Part shown: positions 1 through 7,792 of the stretch, in pieces | Layout of the letters: the number at the start of each line of letters is the position of its first letter | Numbering within the stretch: the stretch's first letter is position 1 | NCBI RefSeq assembly: GCF_945952095.1 | Contig: NZ_CAMFHL010000006.1 | Span: 15,911-79,910, forward strand | DNA: 64,000 bases | DNA from: an uncultured Arsenicibacter sp. | GTDB taxonomy: Bacteria > Bacteroidota > Bacteroidia > Cytophagales > Spirosomataceae | Direction of reading: 5' to 3' | The notes under the pieces: model-generated | Told to the model about the DNA's origin: nothing | The model's input: only the letters and a program-made list of their open reading frames with translations | Database searches by the model: none | Position numbers and translations under genes: made by a program

Positions 1-1
1 G

Positions 2-520
2 TTCAGGGCTCCGCTGGTGAAACGGGTGAAGTGCCGCGCGCAGACGTTCCATACCAGCAAATCAACCGTACCGGTCCTGAACCAGTCCGGCCATCTGTAT
101 CAGCTGGATGATGACAAGGAAACGGCTCCGCAGAACGTGCAGACGGCGCGTCCGGTGACGGTGAAACCCGAGCAACTGAAAGCCGAAATGCTGAAGCCGA
201 AAGGTGAACCGGCGGCGTCCCTCAGCTTTGAGCGTCCCTCAGCGGTGATTGACCTGCATGTTGAAGCGTTGCTGCCGAAAGGTCAGGGCAACCGCTCAAA
301 CGCCGAACTGCTGGAGTTGCAACTGACTACCTTTGAAAAGTCGCTGGAAGATGCCATTGCAACCGGAATGAACGAAATTACGTTTATTCACGGAGTGGGC
401 AGCGGTACCCTCCGCACCGAAATTCACCGGCGGCTGGGCCGTCATCCGCACATCCGATTCTTCGAAGATGCCCAGAAGCAGAAATTCGGCTACGGCGCGA
501 CGAAGGTATCCATCAAGTAA
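2..520 (+). CDS. Smr-domain protein (DUF2027-like), 5' end outside the window
   Basis: The reading frame is open to the left edge, so the gene is cut by the window; a GTG at 17 is only an internal candidate start. The C-terminal part is a Smr domain: it has the DLHVEAL motif that opens the fold and the IHGVGSGTLRTEI motif that matches the nucleic-acid-binding or nicking loop of MutS2/Smr proteins. Bacteroidota carry stand-alone proteins with an N-terminal DUF2027 region followed by Smr, and the Thr/Pro/Glu-rich linker seen here fits that layout. The exact role of this family is not known to me. Repeat elements follow the TAA stop directly. Confidence 0.85.
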   Translation, partial: FRAPLVKRVKCRAQTFHTSKSTVPVLNQSGHLYQLDDDKETAPQNVQTARPVTVKPEQLKAEMLKPKGEPAASLSFERPSAVIDLHVEALLPKGQGNRSNAELLELQLTTFEKSLEDAIATGMNEITFIHGVGSGTLRTEIHRRLGRHPHIRFFEDAQKQKFGYGATKVSIK

Positions 521-570
521 AGAGTGAAAGAGTGGCCGCTCTGCGGCTGGAGAGTGAAAGAGCGAAAGAG
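520..570. repeat. Intergenic repeat, family A copy 1 (GAGTGAAAGAGCGAAAGAG type)
   Basis: Two purine-rich words of the type AGAGTGAAAGAG flank a small GC hairpin (GGCCGC ... GCGGC). The same words, often with the same GC centre, recur near 10381-10421, 30645-30731 and 37242-37404, always between genes. Confidence 0.75.
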
Positions 571-619
571 AACTCCGTGTTCTCTGTGTCAATACTCCGT
601 GACCTCTGTGGTTAAAAAC
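571..619. repeat. Short tandem-word intergenic repeat (CTCCGTG/CTCTGTG type)
   Basis: The words CTCCGTG and CTCTGTG alternate four times and the stretch ends in TGTGGTTAAAAAC. It resembles one arm of family C (26578-26652), which also ends in TTTGTGGTTA. It lies directly upstream of the DUF4403 gene. Confidence 0.45.
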
Positions 620-640
620 AACAAATAGAACCGTAATAAA

Positions 641-2062
641 ATGTACAGGGTATTACTCCCAATCATGCTGCTGTTGGGTTTTCTGGTATCTTGCCAGTCG
701 AAGACCGGCACAAGGCTTGACCCGAAAGCCCCGAAAGAAACCTACTCCCGAACCGCTATGGAAGTCCGTGACGAAAAATATCTGTCGACCGTAAACGTCC
801 CTGTGTCTATTTCGATGAAGGACGTGCAGCAGCAGATTAACGCCCAGATCAATGGCCTGATTTACGAAGACAATACCTTCGAGGATAACAATCAGGATAA
901 CTTCATGGTCAAGGTCTGGAAACGGCAACCGATTCTGGTGACGGCTACGGGCGGGGCTGACAGCCTGTTCCATTTCACCGTACCGCTTAAAATCTGGGCC
1001 AAAGCCGGGGTAAAAGTGCTGGGTTTCATGCAGACGCAGGAAACCCAGTTTGAGATGGACCTGCGCTTTTCGACACGCTTCTCTATCGACCCCGACTGGG
1101 CGGTTTCGACCCAGACCAAAGCCGATGGCTACGAGTGGATCACTAAACCGACCATCAAGCTGGCAGGCTTTAACGTGCCGGTGACGAGCCTGGTCGGCAA
1201 AATGATCGACAAGAATATGGGCACGGTTACCCAGGCGCTGGATCAGCAGGTACGGAAACAGATTGATCTCAAATCACAGGTACTGAAAGCCTGGAACCTG
1301 ATCCGCGAGCCGTACCTGATTTCGGAGCAATACCGGACCTGGCTGATGGTGGTGCCGAAGCGCATTCTGATTACCCCGCTGCGGTTTGAAAACAACGTTA
1401 TCCGGTCAACCATCGGAATTGAAGGCTATACACTGACCAACGTCGGGGCCAGACCGGACGTAAAACCCGCCGTGACACTGCCGAATCTGGTGGTGGTACC
1501 GCAGGTAAAAGACGATTTCCGGATTGGTCTGCTCAGTGAAGCGAGCTATGAAGAAGCGGCTAAACTGGCAGGGCAGGAGTTTGTCGGCAAGTCGTTTTCG
1601 TTTAAAGACGGTGCCTACAGTATTACCATTACCGACATTGACCTGTATGGCCAGAACGAAAACCTGATTATCAAGGCGGGGCTGAAAGGGAGTGTGACAG
1701 GGGATATTTACCTGCGCGGCCGGCCTTACTACGATCCGGCCACGAAATCGGTATCGCTGAAAGAGCTGGTTTATGACCTGGAGACGAAAAGCCTGTTGCA
1801 GCGGGCCGCCAGCTGGCTGTTGCAGGGTACGTTTGCCAAAACGCTCGAAAAAAACCTGACTATTCCGGTCGGATCACAGATTGACGACATGCAGAAAATG
1901 CTGCAGCTCAAACTACAGAATAATCAGATTGCCAAAGGCGTGGTGCTGAACGGCCGGATTGACGAAATACGGCCCGATCAGGTGTATCTGACCTCATCCG
2001 CGCTGCTGGCGGTGGTTTATGCCAAAGGCCGTGTCGATGTCAAAGTCGACGGATTGCAGTAG
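641..2062 (+). CDS. DUF4403 family lipoprotein
   Basis: This 473-residue protein begins with a short hydrophobic signal and a lipobox-like LVSC at residues 15-18, so it is probably a lipoprotein. The body matches my memory of DUF4403, a Bacteroidota family of about 450-480 residues: an early VNVPVSISMKDVQQQIN segment, a lone VKVWKR motif and long alternating beta-strand patterns. Homology to lipid-binding TULIP-like folds is sometimes inferred for such proteins, but no function is established. It stands alone upstream of the RNase P RNA gene and shares no obvious operon with it. The ATG at 641 puts the signal at the very N-terminus. Confidence 0.8.
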   Translation: MYRVLLPIMLLLGFLVSCQSKTGTRLDPKAPKETYSRTAMEVRDEKYLSTVNVPVSISMKDVQQQINAQINGLIYEDNTFEDNNQDNFMVKVWKRQPILVTATGGADSLFHFTVPLKIWAKAGVKVLGFMQTQETQFEMDLRFSTRFSIDPDWAVSTQTKADGYEWITKPTIKLAGFNVPVTSLVGKMIDKNMGTVTQALDQQVRKQIDLKSQVLKAWNLIREPYLISEQYRTWLMVVPKRILITPLRFENNVIRSTIGIEGYTLTNVGARPDVKPAVTLPNLVVVPQVKDDFRIGLLSEASYEEAAKLAGQEFVGKSFSFKDGAYSITITDIDLYGQNENLIIKAGLKGSVTGDIYLRGRPYYDPATKSVSLKELVYDLETKSLLQRAASWLLQGTFAKTLEKNLTIPVGSQIDDMQKMLQLKLQNNQIAKGVVLNGRIDEIRPDQVYLTSSALLAVVYAKGRVDVKVDGLQ

Positions 2063-2065
2063 GGG

Positions 2066-2097
2066 TTTGGCGGTGGCAAGCGAAAGCCGTACCTTTG
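2066..2097 (+). promoter_or_regulatory. rnpB promoter (Bacteroidota -33/-7)
   Basis: TTTG at 2066-2069 and TACCTTTG at 2090-2097 match the Bacteroidota consensus TTTG / TAnnTTTG with 20 bases between them. A start about six bases downstream would fall at 2103, exactly where the P1 helix of RNase P RNA begins. Confidence 0.85.
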
Positions 2098-2102
2098 CCG
2101 GG

Positions 2103-2501
2103 CCTGACCGCCGGAGCGGTCCTGTCGCGCCGGTTCGCCGGTGAGGAAAGTCCGGGCAGCACAGAGCACCATACTTCCTAACGGGAAGGAGGACGGTTGG
2201 AAACGACCGGTCGACAGACAGTGCCACAGAAATGATACCGCCCTGCAAGGGGTAAGGGTGAAATGGTGGAGTAAGAGCCCACCGCCCGGCAGGCGACTGA
2301 CGGGGCAGGGTAAACCTTATGGGCTGAAAGACCAAATAAGCACCGGATCAGAGGCTGCTCGTCTCTGTTCGCCGGTTTCCGGAGGATGCCGGTGCGGGTA
2401 GGTCGAACGAGGTGGCCGGTGACGGTCATCCCAGATAAATGACAGGAATTCCGACGAAAGCCGGAAGACAGAACCCGGCTTATACGTGCCGGCGGTTCAG
2501 G
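2103..2501 (+). ncRNA. rnpB: RNase P RNA, bacterial class A
   Basis: This is the catalytic RNA that removes 5' leaders from tRNA precursors. It has the conserved GAGGAAAGTCCGGGC block near 2142-2156, an ACAGAAA segment near 2225, and the 3' GACAGAACCCGGCTTA block near 2467-2482. The ends pair as helix P1: CCTGACCGCCGG at 2103-2114 with CCGGCGGTTCAGG at 2489-2501. At 399 nucleotides it has the usual length. The open frames that cross this region on both strands are not genes. Confidence 0.96.
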
Positions 2502-2506
2502 TTTTT

Positions 2507-2577
2507 AAACAGCGTATGATGCAGCAGAAAAAAGGCAAATAAAACGCCTGAAACTGTACATCATACGCTGTTTTTTT
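2507..2577 (+). terminator. Rho-independent terminator after rnpB
   Basis: A perfect 15-bp inverted repeat (2507-2521 with 2559-2573) encloses a 37-base loop that holds a smaller GGC/GCC hairpin. It runs into seven T residues at 2571-2577. Confidence 0.8.
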
Positions 2578-2578
2578 G

Positions 2579-2586
2579 TACCTTTG
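2579..2586 (+). promoter_or_regulatory. -7 element of the rpsP promoter
   Basis: TACCTTTG matches TAnnTTTG exactly and directly follows the rnpB terminator T-tract. No clear -33 TTTG is present at the expected distance. The predicted start near 2592 gives a leader of about 47 bases containing a GGAGG/CCTCC hairpin (2603-2619). Confidence 0.6.
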
Positions 2587-2638
2587 CGCCCACGTTTTAC
2601 GAGGAGGACGGGTTCCTCCACAAAAACCAACAAGCAAA

Positions 2639-3160
2639 ATGGCTGTTAAAATTCGTTTAGCGCGTCGTGGACGCAAGAAAAGAGCGATGTATGACATCGT
2701 GGTTGCACCTTCAGCTGCAGGTCGCGATGGTAAGTTTCTGGAGAAACTGGGTACATACAACCCGAATACAGATCCCGCTACAGTAGTATTAAAGTCTGAC
2801 CGTGCCGTTTACTGGCTAATGGTTGGTGCTCAGCCAACAGACACTGCCCGTTCGATTATGTCGCACGAAGGTGTGTTGCTGCGCAAGCACCTGCAGGTGG
2901 GCGTTAACAAAGGCGCTATCACGCAGGAGCAGGCCGACGAGAAATTCAATGCCTGGAAACAGAGCAAAGATGGTCAGGTTGCCGGTGTTGCCGAGTCAAA
3001 ACAACAAAGCGAAGCGAAGGCCCGTCAGGATCGTCTGGAGGCTGAGCGTAAGGTTAGCGCCGATCGTGCTGCTGCCCTGGCTAAGAAAAATGTTGTTGTT
3101 GAAGAAGCTCCGGCTGCTGAAGGCGAAACAACTGAAGAATCAGCTGAGTCAGCAGAATAA
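2639..3160 (+). CDS. rpsP: 30S ribosomal protein S16
   Basis: The first 80 or so residues are a standard bS16 (MAVKIRLARRGRKK, then LGTYNP, then W-MVGAQPTDT), a small-subunit assembly protein. The rest, to 173 residues, is a Lys/Glu/Ala-rich low-complexity tail ending in acidic residues; such long S16 tails are usual in Bacteroidota. The ATG at 2639 is chosen because the S16 fold begins at this Met and because the -7 element and leader hairpin lie upstream of it; the longer open frame from 2576 would start upstream of the promoter. The gene has its own terminator and is followed 300 bases later by rimM and trmD, a classic gene order. Confidence 0.96.
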   Translation: MAVKIRLARRGRKKRAMYDIVVAPSAAGRDGKFLEKLGTYNPNTDPATVVLKSDRAVYWLMVGAQPTDTARSIMSHEGVLLRKHLQVGVNKGAITQEQADEKFNAWKQSKDGQVAGVAESKQQSEAKARQDRLEAERKVSADRAAALAKKNVVVEEAPAAEGETTEESAESAE

Positions 3161-3184
3161 TCGCTGGCTTGTCCTGTTATCACA

Positions 3185-3214
3185 AAAGCCTGTTCCTGTG
3201 AGCAGGCTTTTTTT
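3185..3214 (+). terminator. Rho-independent terminator after rpsP
   Basis: AAAGCCTG (3185-3192) pairs with CAGGCTTT (3203-3210) around a 10-base loop and is followed by further T residues. Confidence 0.85.
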
Positions 3215-3315
3215 CTGTTTTAAGCAATTGCTCATGGTTGGCTTTTACGACTTTGATGTATGTTTCAGAAATAGCATATATCAGACCGGACGTTAATTAA
3301 AGCTAATCATCATGT

Positions 3316-3381
3316 ACCACATAGCCACATAGGTCACATAAGCAAAGAAAACTTCTTTGTTTCTCTATGTGGCTATGTGGT
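3316..3381. repeat. Intergenic repeat, family B copy 1 (ACCACATAG-CCACATAG)
   Basis: A perfect 17-bp inverted repeat (3316-3332 with 3365-3381) has arms that are each two tandem CCACATAG words. Inside is a second hairpin, CAAAGAA/TTCTTTG (3343-3360). A second copy lies at 16338-16401. Apart from the terminator and this repeat, the rpsP-rimM gap holds nothing I recognise. Confidence 0.85.
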
Positions 3382-3460
3382 CAATAAACATACTATTTAT
3401 CATCTGGCATGGACGGGCGGTCCGAAACAGCCGCCGGCATGCGTCAACTAACAACCGGAC

Positions 3461-4045
3461 ATGACAAAAGATGATTGTTATTTGCTGGGCCATATCACCA
3501 AAACCCACGGTGTAAACGGTGAGCTGGTCTTTTTTCTGGACGTAGACGATCCGAACGTTTACGACGAACTGGAATCAGTACTGATCGAGGTCAAAGGCGA
3601 TCTGCTGCCCTATTTTATTGAGTCGATTGCAATTGTGAAAGGCAGCCGCGCCATTGTGGCCATCGAAGGCATCGACACCATTGAACAGGCAAGCCGCCTG
3701 ATTAAGGCCGATCTGTATCTGCCGCTCGATAACCTTGAGCCCATTGAGGATAATACCCGCTTTTACTTCCACGAAATCGTTGGTTTCCGGATTATCGATA
3801 CCAATGAAGGGGAGCTGGGCACGGTATCGACGGTGTACAACATGGATACGCAGGACCTGATCGAAATGAACTATCAGGGAAAAGATGTGCTGATCCCGAT
3901 TAACAGCGATATCGTCCATACGATCGACCGCGTCAATAAAACGCTGAACGTGACGCTGCCCGACGGCTTGCTGGACGTTTACCTGTCTGATGCACCTGAT
4001 AAACCAGACACGCCGGACGGCGATGAGGCGTATGATGAGGATTGA
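3461..4045 (+). CDS. rimM: Ribosome maturation factor RimM
   Basis: RimM binds S19 and helps mature the head of the 30S subunit. The 194-residue protein has the N-terminal RimM barrel (GHITKTHGVNGEL at about 10-22) and the C-terminal PRC-like barrel (EIVGFRIID, then VLIPINSDIV). The tail is acidic. It lies between rpsP and trmD as in many bacteria, and its last codons overlap the start of trmD, which suggests translational coupling. The ATG at 3461 gives the usual start a few residues before the GHI motif. Confidence 0.94.
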   Translation: MTKDDCYLLGHITKTHGVNGELVFFLDVDDPNVYDELESVLIEVKGDLLPYFIESIAIVKGSRAIVAIEGIDTIEQASRLIKADLYLPLDNLEPIEDNTRFYFHEIVGFRIIDTNEGELGTVSTVYNMDTQDLIEMNYQGKDVLIPINSDIVHTIDRVNKTLNVTLPDGLLDVYLSDAPDKPDTPDGDEAYDED

Positions 4046-4742
4046 CATCATTACCTGTCTGCCACGGTTGCTGGACAGCTATTTTGCTCACTCCATTCTG
4101 CAGCGGGCACAGCAGGCCGGACACGTTGAGGTAGTTGTGCATGACCTGCGCGATTACTCGACCGACAAGCACCACCGCGTCGACGATTATATGTTTGGCG
4201 GGGGCGCGGGAATGGTCATGCAGATTGAACCGATTGCACGCTGCATCCGGTCGCTGCAGGCCGAACGGACTTACGACGAAATCATCTACATGACCCCCGA
4301 TGGGGAGCGGCTGGAACAGCGTACTTCGAATCAGTTATCGCTGATGCAGAACCTGATTATTCTCTGCGGCCACTACAAGGGCGTCGATGAGCGCGTGCGT
4401 GAGCATTTTATCACGAAGGAAATCAGCATCGGCGATTTTGTGTTGTCCGGAGGCGAACTGCCGGCCGCCGTGCTGTCCGACTCCATCATCCGGCTCTTGC
4501 CCGGCGTGCTGAACGATGAGACATCGGCCCTGACAGATTCGTTTCAGGACCACCTGCTGGCTCCGCCGGTGTATACCCGTCCGGCCGAGTTTGAAGGCTG
4601 GAAAATTCCCGATATTCTGTTGTCGGGTCACGAAGCCAAAATTGATGAGTGGCGGTATGAACAGGCCCTGGCCCGGACGCGCGCCCGCCGCCCCGATTTG
4701 CTGGACCGTCATTTAGGAACCGGAAACGATAAAACGTCATGA
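4035..4742 (+). CDS. trmD: tRNA (guanine-37-N1)-methyltransferase TrmD
   Basis: TrmD methylates G37 next to the anticodon and prevents frameshifting. Visible signatures of the SPOUT trefoil-knot family are MRIDIITCLP at the start, DDYMFGGGAGMVMQ, the knot segments YMTPDGERL and LCGHYKGVDERV, and SIGDFVLSGGELPA. The open frame extends upstream to 3990, but three ATGs cluster at 4023, 4032 and 4035, and the last fits the family N-terminus best, giving 235 residues. It overlaps the end of rimM by 11 bases and ends in an ATGA junction with a small membrane-protein gene. The rplS gene that often follows trmD is absent here. Confidence 0.95.
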   Translation: MRIDIITCLPRLLDSYFAHSILQRAQQAGHVEVVVHDLRDYSTDKHHRVDDYMFGGGAGMVMQIEPIARCIRSLQAERTYDEIIYMTPDGERLEQRTSNQLSLMQNLIILCGHYKGVDERVREHFITKEISIGDFVLSGGELPAAVLSDSIIRLLPGVLNDETSALTDSFQDHLLAPPVYTRPAEFEGWKIPDILLSGHEAKIDEWRYEQALARTRARRPDLLDRHLGTGNDKTS

Positions 4743-4852
4743 GTGCAAAACGGGAAGATCCGTCACTGGGTATTCTGAAGAAATTTGTCATCGGGCTGCT
4801 GATCATCACCGCTTTTGCGTTGCTGGTTGGCTGGCTGTCGACTAGTTTTTAG
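4739..4852 (+). CDS. Small single-pass membrane protein, 37 residues, coupled to trmD
   Basis: The ATG at 4739 overlaps the TGA of trmD in an ATGA junction, and the frame runs 37 codons to a TAG. The product begins MSAKREDPSLGILKKF, a short charged stretch, followed by a hydrophobic segment of about 18 residues (VIGLLIITAFALLVGWL) and a short polar end. This is the layout of a real small membrane protein of the DUF6728 or similar small-protein kind, though I cannot name the family with confidence. The overlap argues for coupled translation with trmD. A small AGGTAG/CTACCT hairpin follows at 4856-4870, without a T-tract. The rest of the spacer to 5019 shows nothing I recognise. Confidence 0.7.
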   Translation: MSAKREDPSLGILKKFVIGLLIITAFALLVGWLSTSF

Positions 4853-5019
4853 CAACAGGTAGTAGCTACCTGAACCAAAGCCACGTCTCAACGATTCACC
4901 GGCTGAAAGGGTATAGTGACAGGATTGCAGGATAGATTGATATATCTGCTCATAAAACAGGTAAACCGCATCCGGTAATGCTGCCTGTCATAAACCCTGT
5001 CGCCGTTTTCTGATGAATC

Positions 5020-7758
5020 ATGAGGACGTGGCTTTTTGTTATTTTGCTCAGTCTGACCGGCCTGCCGGTGACCGGACAGGCAATGCAGTACGGTAATGAG
5101 TGGATTAATCCGCAACAGACCTACCTGAAAATACCGGTGGCCGCTCCGGCCCGCTACCGGATATCGTTTACGGCGCTGCAACGCGCCGGGGTGCCCGTTA
5201 CCACGCTTTTACCCCGGCAGTTTCAGCTGTTCTGGCGGGGGCAGGAAACTCCCGTCCGGGTTGGCGGTGATGAGGACAACAGCTTCGATCCGGACGACTA
5301 CATCGAATTTACCGGACAGGTAAACGATGGCCTGCCGGATTCTGCTCTTTACCGGCCGCACACCGCTCAGCCACACCCCTTCTACAGCCTCTATTCGGAC
5401 TCGACCACCTATTTTCTGACGTGGCGGCTGGATACTCTTTCCGGTAAACGGGAACCGCTCACTCAATCGACCCCTGCATATACCCGCGCTGAAAGTCGGA
5501 CCGTACTGACAACCGATTACCCCGCCGGCATGATCTATCCGTTGGGGGCAGGCTACAACAACGGCGTGATCATGAGCCACTACGATGCGGGCGAGGGTTG
5601 GACGGGGTCTGTGGTAGCTGGCGGCAAGCGGGCAGAGCAGACGGTTCGGCTGACGCAACCGGTGTGGCTGGATGCATCACCGGCGGAGGCCGAATGGCAG
5701 TTTGCGGGTCGGAAAGCCGGAACGCATCGGGTGCAGGTCTTTGTGGCCGACCGGCTGGTTGGTAGTCTTACGTGGCAGGATTACGCACCGGCAAGGCTGC
5801 GGGTGGTTCTGCAACAGGATGATGTCCGTGGCCAAACCGCGTTGCCAACTGCTTTTGCCGTCACGGAGACCGGCGATGCGGTATCGCTGTCGTATGTGCG
5901 GGTGTTTTACGATCAGCAGCCAACGGTGGCTTTGTCCGTACAATCCGTTTCAGCGCTGCTACCGGTGCAGTTCCGGCAAATCGATCCGGCGTTGGCCAAT
6001 TACCTTATCATCAGCCATCCGGTGTTGCGTGCGCCAACGACCGGCCATGCCGATGCCGTGCAGGCATATGCCGCCTATCGGGCTTCCATCGCAGGTGGCC
6101 GCTACGATACGCTGACAATTTCCATCGGTGAGGTATTTGATCAGTTCAATTTCGGTGAACGGAGTCCGCTGGCCATCCGCCGGTTTGTCCGGTACATGGC
6201 GTCGGGTGGTCGTTTGCCGATGCTGTTGCTGATCGGACAGTCCGCTGATCCGCAGCGGGTGCGGAAACTGGCGAATGCCGCCCGGACCGACCTGATTCCG
6301 AATGCGGGCTGGCCGGGCTCCGATACGGAACTGGTCAATGTGTCGGAAACGGAGACGCCGGAGTATGCTATGCAGGTCGGCCGGTTGCCGGTAGACCGTC
6401 CGGAACAGGTAGTCGCTTATCTGGAAAAAGTAAAAGCGTATGAAGCGGAGCCGCCTGCACGCTGGCAAAAGCGGGTGCTGCACCTGAGCGGCGGACGAAC
6501 ACGTGAGGAACTGCGCCGGTTCCGGCACTACGTTGAGACCTATGAGTCGCTGCTGGCATCGTCGGCGCTGAGCCTGACGGTGCAGACCATGAGTAAGCAA
6601 ACCGACGCGCCGGTGGAACAACTGCCGGTTGTTGATGTGGTCAACCGTGGTGTCCGGCTGATTTCGTTGTTCGGGCATTCGAGTCTGGATGTTGCCGATG
6701 TTGATTTGGGGTTCGTCAGTAACGACCGGCTGGGGTACCAGAATCAGGGTCGTTATCCGTTTTTGCTGGTCAACGGCTGTGCGGCCGGTAATGTGTTTTT
6801 CGGGCAGCCGACCTACGGCACAGATTGGGTGCTGGCACCGGACCGGGGCGGCATTGGCTTTCTGGCCCATACGCATAACGGATTTTCGCCGTATCTGAAC
6901 CTGTTTTCATCTACGTTTTACGAGGTGCTGACCGACAGCGTATTTTCGGCTCGGCCGGTTGGTGTGCAGCATCTGGAAACCATCCGCCGCTATCTGGCGC
7001 GCAACAACTCGTTTTTCGACCGTGCCAATGCCCAGCAATACCTGTTGCAGGCTGATCCCGCCGTCCGGCTGTTTCGTTCTGATCCTGCCCCGTCCGGCCC
7101 CGATTCGGTTACGGATGAGGTGCCGCCGCTGCTTGAGGTAGCGTTCGATGGCCGGCGGCTGGAGGATGACGGGCTGGTATCCCCGCAACCGGAGATCACC
7201 ATTCAGGTTGTGGGTGTCCATGAGTGGCCGGTGCGCACCGATACGACGAATCTGCACCTGTATGTACAGGCTGACCCGTCAGAGGGAACTAACCCATTCC
7301 GGCGGCTTTCGCTGCGCAATTCCCGATGGACCGTTTCGGCAGAAGATGTGTTTACCATGACGTATCGGCCTGAGACACCCTGGGCAGACGGTACCTATCG
7401 CTTTGAGGTCCATGCCCGCGATGTGGCCGGCAACCGGGCAACGCCCTATCAGGTGCAGTTCAGGGTAGTGTCCGGTCCGGAGAGCTGGTCGGTGCAGGTC
7501 GGGCCGAATCCCGTCGGGCGGCAAACCTGTTTCCGGCTGACAGTCAGCGGGTCTGTTGCCCCTGATGACATGGTTATCCGGATCACTGATCTGACCGGCC
7601 GGTTGGTTAATCAGCTAAACCCCAAGCTACACATCGGCAAAAATGAATACTATTGGAACCGGACGAATTTTTCGGGAGACCCATTGCCTGCCGGCGTATA
7701 TTTGTATCAGATCAGGACCGGGAGCCGGGTATTTTCCGGGCGGCTGATGCTGGAATGA
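5020..7758 (+). CDS. C25 (gingipain/PorU-like) cysteine peptidase with type IX sorting domain
   Basis: The 912-residue protein has a signal peptide (about 1-20), a beta-rich N-terminal half, a caspase-like C25 peptidase domain and a C-terminal type A sorting domain (from about residue 827, VGPNP to GRLMLE). The likely catalytic pair is His553 in LFGHSS and Cys587 in LVNGCAAGN; the 34-residue spacing is close to that in gingipains. The architecture fits the PorU-type sortase that cleaves and attaches type IX cargo at the cell surface, or a secreted gingipain-like protease. A sortase-type enzyme is often annotated as PorU2 in this phylum. It lies 167 bases after the trmD-coupled small gene. Which of the two roles applies cannot be settled from the sequence alone. 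Confidence 0.82.
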   Translation: MRTWLFVILLSLTGLPVTGQAMQYGNEWINPQQTYLKIPVAAPARYRISFTALQRAGVPVTTLLPRQFQLFWRGQETPVRVGGDEDNSFDPDDYIEFTGQVNDGLPDSALYRPHTAQPHPFYSLYSDSTTYFLTWRLDTLSGKREPLTQSTPAYTRAESRTVLTTDYPAGMIYPLGAGYNNGVIMSHYDAGEGWTGSVVAGGKRAEQTVRLTQPVWLDASPAEAEWQFAGRKAGTHRVQVFVADRLVGSLTWQDYAPARLRVVLQQDDVRGQTALPTAFAVTETGDAVSLSYVRVFYDQQPTVALSVQSVSALLPVQFRQIDPALANYLIISHPVLRAPTTGHADAVQAYAAYRASIAGGRYDTLTISIGEVFDQFNFGERSPLAIRRFVRYMASGGRLPMLLLIGQSADPQRVRKLANAARTDLIPNAGWPGSDTELVNVSETETPEYAMQVGRLPVDRPEQVVAYLEKVKAYEAEPPARWQKRVLHLSGGRTREELRRFRHYVETYESLLASSALSLTVQTMSKQTDAPVEQLPVVDVVNRGVRLISLFGHSSLDVADVDLGFVSNDRLGYQNQGRYPFLLVNGCAAGNVFFGQPTYGTDWVLAPDRGGIGFLAHTHNGFSPYLNLFSSTFYEVLTDSVFSARPVGVQHLETIRRYLARNNSFFDRANAQQYLLQADPAVRLFRSDPAPSGPDSVTDEVPPLLEVAFDGRRLEDDGLVSPQPEITIQVVGVHEWPVRTDTTNLHLYVQADPSEGTNPFRRLSLRNSRWTVSAEDVFTMTYRPETPWADGTYRFEVHARDVAGNRATPYQVQFRVVSGPESWSVQVGPNPVGRQTCFRLTVSGSVAPDDMVIRITDLTGRLVNQLNPKLHIGKNEYYWNRTNFSGDPLPAGVYLYQIRTGSRVFSGRLMLE

Positions 7759-7792
7759 TGCCGGTTACCCGTTAACTAAACTGTAAAAAAAC

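Noticed and set aside
2141..2429. Open frames on both strands inside the RNase P RNA gene
   Set aside because: The RNA has all conserved blocks and P1 pairing; the frames are accidental.
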